From Cinclus cinclus (Eukaryota; Chordata; Aves; Passeriformes; Cinclidae), in assembly GCF_963662255.1 (NCBI RefSeq), contig NC_085050.1, positions 5,527,194 to 5,591,193 of the forward strand: a stretch of DNA of 64,000 bases, given 5' to 3'. Shown here one piece after another: positions 59,306-64,000 of the stretch. The notes under the pieces were generated by a model. That model did not search any database. It had not been told where the DNA came from and saw only the letters and a list, made by a program, of their open reading frames with translations. Position 1 is the first letter of the stretch. Each line of letters begins with the position of its first letter. The position numbers were made by a program, and so were the translations under genes.

Positions 59306-62024
59306 AATTGTATTTGCAGGGCTGGCTCTTGGGAAAACTGTCAGGTTGTTTGAATATTGCTGAACTGTTATCTTGATAAACTAATTTTAAAATATTATTT
59401 TAACATGGTAAAGGATTAAGATGGTTAATCCTCTGTTTCACTGATTTCAAAATGACAATACTTTTCTTATGTTCCCCACAGAGGTCTGGAAAGTGGGTTA
59501 TTGTCCCTATTCCCAGGCTGCACAGTCAGCAACTGTTCCTAGGAGAAGATGGGGGAGGAGAGGGAATCCTTGCCATTTACCAAGGGGCAGCAGATAAAAA
59601 GACTGCAGGTTTGGCTGTCTGACAAAGAAAGGTGGCTGTCCCAGTTCTCAGGATCTGGGCTCACTAGCTCCTAAATTATAGTATTTTTTTTTCCTGACAA
59701 AATTATTTAAAAGCAGATCCTTGCTTTGGGCTTTTGTTTAAAGGTGGAATTTATATTCTCCATTCTCTTCACATTTGTAATATTTGCTCTGTGAGCATAG
59801 GACTGACTGACTGATGACTGTTTAACGCTGTTAATTAAGTAGTGTTAACCCCGGGGTCTTTAAAAATGCTAGCGTGTGTCATCTTTGTGTTCAGCCCCAA
59901 CGAATTTCGATTCACTCTTAAGATATTTAGATTTTCCAGATAATTAAAACTCCCTAAAAGATTGTTTGCAGGTGACAAAATGTCAAATGTCAAAGACATT
60001 CTGAGTTGCAACTGGAAACCAAAAGACAACTACATCTAGAAAATGAAACATTTTCTTGTAGGGTCAGCGTAGTGCTTCAGGGATACAGAGGTGGGAAGAG
60101 AGGACCAGAGAGCTGGGAGAGGCACTGGATCCATTTAGGTTTGCTCTGCCAGACCTTTGGTTAACTCATCACCCGCAGTTCTTTGTTGTACCCGCCTCCC
60201 ATCCGGGTGCTTCAGTGTTGGCAGCTGCTTTGTTTTGGGTTGTTTTGGGGGGGTTTGAATATTGGCTTGAAATATCATTTGTACTTTCCTGAAACGACTC
60301 CAGGGCTTTGAGTTCTAGCAGATGATTGGCTTTGTCTCTGCAGGGGCCTCATTTAGCTCAGCCCATGAGCACTCGGAAATGACACGCTGGTGACAGCCTC
60401 CCCAGCAGTTGGTGTTGCAAATAGTTCAGCTGTGAGCGTAGAGGAGTAATTGTTGTGAGGTGCCTTCCTGCAGGGAGAGGAGAGGGCAACCCGAAGAAAT
60501 TACAGGGGAGAATCAAAGGAATCTGCCACAGTACGGTCTGAGCTGCTCACATAAAACAAACAAACAAAAACAAAACCCAAAACAAACCAAATAAAAAACT
60601 GCACCCCAACCCAACAATGTTTTCTAAGTAAAGTTAAATACACGAAGTCCTTCAAACTCCCACCCATTAGTTCACACGGGTGGGAGTTACTTCACACTCG
60701 CTTGAAACAAAAGGCAGAGAAATGTGGCAACTTCTTGTACGAGTGACAAAACAAACGGGACTCCACAAAGCTTCTGGAAAAGTTCCTAGGGCATTTCAGG
60801 GTTCACAGCCTGCCTGAGGCCCTCTGACAGGTGATGGGAAATGTGTGTTTTATTGACTGTCCCCTTGCTCCACCAGCTGCAGGGACAAAGCCACTCCCTT
60901 GGATTTCGCCAAGGGCAAAGGATTCATCTTACTGATGTTTTGCCACCTGCTCATTAGGGACATGGGCCGTGGCTTCGGCAGGGGAAGTTTCCCAGGCTGC
61001 AGTGGCTGTGAAGGAGAGAAGAGCGCTTGGCCTGGCCTCTGCGAGCCCCTCCACCGGGCTGCGCCTCCCGGACCTTCGGACCCACCTGGCCCTGCCAACC
61101 GAGGCTTGCTGCAAAACCCAGTGGAGGTGCTGAAATCCCTTTGTATTTAACAGAGCAGCACCAGCAGATAAAAGGTTTGCAGTCCACTTTTGTCTTTTCC
61201 AGATAAAAATGTTGAAGAATAAAGTTATATATGAGTCCAGGTGGAGGGGCTCAACATTTACCAGACTACACAGTCTTTGAGAGTTGCTGCATCTGCAATC
61301 TCTCCACTCTTCCCCTTTCAAGACCAAAATGAGCCCATTCCTGAAGAACACAGTGTCATGATTTTTCTTCTGGAGGAGGCTGTGTTGGCCATGTCACAAG
61401 CTGAACCTAGATTGTTTTTTTACTTTTACAATCATATGAGTACGCTGAGAAACCTGTAAATGTGTTTTAAAGGCTCTGAGGAGTGCAGTGATTTAAATTA
61501 TTTCTTCCAGATCAATATTATTGTGCCTTTTTGAAAACTGATAGTACAAGAATTACAGCATGTACACTCTGGGGGCTTCTCAGTGTTTTTAAAATTAAGC
61601 TGTGCTATTTTTGTGTTCATCTGTATGAGCTGCCAATTTTCATGCAAATTATGGATTCTTGAAATAACTGAATATACAGAAGCAATGTTGAGTTTTCCTT
61701 CAGGGGAGAGCCTTCATCTCAACGCAGTAGCTTGATTTTAGTACGTTTTTTGTAGCAGGCTAAATTTTATCTTTGCAGGCCAACACTTCTTGTACAGCTT
61801 GGGATGGTTCTTCGAGGATGCACTTCAGCTGGGACCCATGCTGCGCTCCAAAATGCTTCCAATGTGAGCACAGACCCAACTTAAACGCTTATCAGAAGTC
61901 AGGGTGCAGCTCACTCTTGCCTTTGGCTGTCGCTTTGGCACAAGCTCTCAGCGCTCGAGTGCCGAGGCAAAGCTGCAGAGTCCGAGTTCCGACCCGTGCA
62001 GATGAATATCACTGTGGAATTTGC

Positions 62025-62596
62025 TTTCGCGCCAGCCAAGGGCTGGGAGCGGGGCTGGCGTGCAGGAACGAGGAGCGGAGGGATCACCGCTACACCCAGC
62101 AGCCCGAATCCAAATAAACTGTGTCCACTAAGCTGCCCTAAAACTGCCCGAACACATCGGCCCTGCAAATATTGGTCCCCAGTTCTGGTTCTGTAAATAT
62201 TTCTTTTCATGAAAAGAGTCGGCCGAGTCGTTCCTCCCCGGTATCCGAGGTATTTATATATTATTTTTCTCGCAGCAAGCGCGGCCGCAGGGTCCAAAGT
62301 TGCGGCCGGGAGCAGGGACGCGACCGCCCTCGAGCCCGGTGATGCGGGGTCGGGCCGCAGTGCTGAATCACGGCGGGGGGAAGGGGAAGGGGAAAAGGGG
62401 AAGGGGAAAGGGGGAAAAGGGGCAGGGGGGCGGTGCCGGCTGCTCACGTCACTGTTATGTCTCCGCGGCTCCGCCGGGGCGGGGACAGCGACAGCGGCGG
62501 GCGGGAGGCGGGGGGGCCGCGGCCCCGCTCCCCTGACAGCCCCCGCTCCCCTCCCTCGCTCCCCAGCCCGGCCTCCGGCTCGGCGCTCCCGGGAAG
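62025..62596 (+). promoter_or_regulatory. RNF103 promoter and CpG island
   Basis: CpG-dense sequence precedes the RNF103 ATG. It holds TTTCGCGCC (62025-62033, E2F-type), a TTTATATATT stretch at about 62250-62260, a G-rich run at 62372-62430 that could form a G-quadruplex, and TCACGTCA (62444-62451), one base from a CRE. Binding is inferred from motif matches only. Confidence 0.5.
62372..62430 (+). repeat. G-rich GGGGAA-type run in the RNF103 promoter
   Basis: Repeated GGGG tracts separated by A runs on the plus strand, giving many ways to form a four-stranded G structure. Confidence 0.85.
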
Positions 62597-62822
62597 ATGT
62601 GGGTGAAGCTGTGCTGTTTGCTGCTCTACTTCCTGGCTCTCTTCGTGCTGGCCCGGGTGTTCGAGGCCGTGGCGTGGTACGAGAGCGGCTTCCTCGCCAC
62701 GCAGCTGGTGGACCCGGTGGCGCTGAGCTTCAGGAAGCTGCGGACCATCCTGGAGTGCCGCGGGCTGGGGCACTCGGGGCTGCCCGAGAAGAAGGATGTG
62801 CGGGAGCTGGTGGAGAAGTCAG
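62597..62822 (+). CDS. RNF103: RNF103 (KF-1) exon 1, partial gene
   Basis: RNF103 is a multi-pass ER-membrane RING-H2 ubiquitin ligase involved in ER-associated degradation. This first coding exon gives 75 residues plus one base: MWVKLCCLLLYFLALFVLAR (signal anchor or first membrane helix, about 1-22), then VFEAVAWYESGFLATQLVDP and VALSFRKLRTILECRGLG, ending DVRELVEKS before donor GTACGC. It matches the N terminus of human RNF103 that I recall almost residue for residue. Later exons, including the RING, lie beyond the right edge. The next-exon start that I expect (DLMEGEL) was not found before 64000. Confidence 0.95.
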
Positions 62823-64000
62823 GTACGCGGAGCTCAGCCGTGACCCGGGGGGACGGACGGAGGTCGCTGCCCGGCCACCCCCGCGCGGGCTCCGGCCGCC
62901 CTTGGATGGAGACGCGGGCGCTGCTTCCCTTCGCAGGGCGGGTTTGGGGGCCGAGCTGGCTCCCCCCAGCACGGGGGTCCATGGAGGGAGCCCAGGGCCC
63001 TCGGGGGGTGACGGTCAAAGCCCGGCGGCGCTGTGAGCCCGAGCGGGCTGTGCTGAGTGAAAGGCCTGCGCTGGACGGGGCACCAGCAGCGGCCCTTCCC
63101 TTCCCTTCCCTTCCCTTCCCTTCCCTTCCCTTCCCTTCCCTTCCCTTCCCTGGCCCGGGAGTTCCGCTGCGGGCGGTCGGGTCAGTGCGGGTGGCACAAA
63201 TGGGACCGAATGTCGTCTGCCGTGAAAAACGAGGAGAGACTCCAAACAGCTGCAGTAGGCTATTTACCTGTTTACAGGTGGGGCCAGCTTCTTCCCGGGT
63301 AGTCCCGCCCGTTTGCTGGGTTTTTTACAGGTTATCAAGATGGGCCCCAAGGAAAGCTGTGATTTCATAGCTGAGGAGCAGAAGGGATGGGTACCCAGGG
63401 TTGAGATGGTTTTGTACAAGGGAAGCAGAACTAATTCCTGCATCCAAAAAAAAAAAAATAGCTTGGAAAAAGGCAGGGGGGCATTTTGGAAGTAAGGAGA
63501 ACCAGGTGAAGGAGATGGAGACCTCTCGGGCCTGATGAACAGCAAGGGGTGAAGAGCAGTGGAGATGTAGGAATGGCAGAAGTGTCCTGAAAGTAAGGAT
63601 GCTGCCTGGAGCAGCTGGAGGGAGCTGGCCCCAAGGACTGGGAGATGGGGCTGATGTAATAGCTGTACTGCCAGCCAAGCAGGAAAATGTGAGTAGCTGC
63701 TTTTAAATCAATGATGGAAGAAGGGCTGGTGATCCAGGAGAGAGAGAAATCCCAGCAATCGGGATAGGCAGTGAGGGTCTCATGTCTGGACAGGAGGGAG
63801 GATGATGTAGTGCCTGCCGTATAACCTTAAAAATGCTGGTTTAAATAATTGATATTAATACTGGGCATTTAAATCTAGTTTGCTGTTACTGTTCATTGTT
63901 TATTTATGTTTTTGTGTTGTTTATTGGCTTTGCTGCCCCAGCAGTAAAAAGCATTAGGCACTTTCACTTTTGTTTCGAATCACTTTCACTCCTTGGCTGT
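62823..64000 (+). other. RNF103 intron 1 (start)
   Basis: It contains the rest of the CpG island, a TTCCC pentamer microsatellite (63093-63150) and no further exon that I recognise. Confidence 0.75.
63093..63150. repeat. (TTCCC)n microsatellite
   Basis: About eleven uninterrupted CCCTT pentamers lie in RNF103 intron 1, 270 bp after the donor. Confidence 0.95.

Larger units (their letters stand above)
57431..62200. other. Intergenic DNA between RMND5A and RNF103
   Basis: The two genes point away from each other here. The interval holds CR1 copies (listed separately) and low-complexity A/C-rich DNA at 60550-60600. Open frames at 60850-61350 on both strands have no recognisable domain and overlap each other, so I leave them out. 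Confidence 0.6.

Noticed and set aside
60850..61350. Opposed 80-140 codon frames upstream of RNF103
   Set aside because: They overlap on both strands, have no splice or domain support, and the composition is that of a GC-rich patch.
62209..63036. 275-codon plus-strand frame overlapping RNF103 exon 1
   Set aside because: It is out of frame with the recognised RNF103 N terminus and is GC-driven low complexity.
1..64000. CRISPR arrays, bacterial operons, tRNA or rRNA genes
   Set aside because: The sequence is vertebrate nuclear DNA. I saw no spaced direct repeats of CRISPR type and no tRNA or rRNA gene.

Overview
The window reads as bird nuclear DNA. It has spliced vertebrate genes with GT..AG introns, CpG-island promoters, many CR1-type LINE 3' ends, and CD8 chains whose layout matches my memory of chicken CD8 alpha and beta. 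I cannot name the species; a neoavian or songbird-type genome is a guess from the CR1 and LTR style.

Layout from left to right. (1) 1-4382: CD8B, plus strand, exons 2-5; the signal-peptide exon is not seen and is probably upstream of the window. (2) 4383-14700: about 10 kb with no gene I can support, holding CR1 fragments and AT-rich simple sequence. (3) 14705-21124: an intact six-exon CD8A gene (CD8A copy 1, 227 aa) with an Ig V domain, stalk, membrane segment and a CRC Lck-docking tail. (4) 23030-27667: a second CD8A cluster, made of a relic promoter/exon 1 and then a five-exon paralogue (copy 2). Copy 2 shares a 1.4 kb block with copy 1 that is almost identical, but it has a stop codon at the exon 1/2 junction, another in exon 3, and a different last exon with no CRC motif. 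(5) 27668-33288: the convergent 3' ends of CD8A copy 2 and RMND5A, with a candidate LTR relic. (6) 33289-56729: RMND5A, minus strand, nine exons that splice to exactly 391 aa. (7) 56730-57500: CpG-island promoter of RMND5A. (8) 57500-62200: intergenic DNA with CR1 copies. (9) 62200-64000: CpG island and first coding exon of RNF103, plus strand, with the start of its intron 1.

The order CD8B - CD8A - RMND5A - RNF103 and the relative orientations match the mammalian locus as I remember it (human 2p11). CD8A and CD8B pair as the T-cell co-receptor for MHC class I. RMND5A is a RING subunit of the CTLH/GID ubiquitin ligase and RNF103 is an ER-membrane RING ligase; these two are neighbours, not functional partners of CD8. 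The most unusual part is the CD8A tandem cluster: three copies of one upstream module, a sharply bounded gene-conversion-like block, five differences in the Ig exon that all change the coding, and a paralogue that carries two stops yet keeps an open membrane exon and an unfamiliar tyrosine-containing tail exon.
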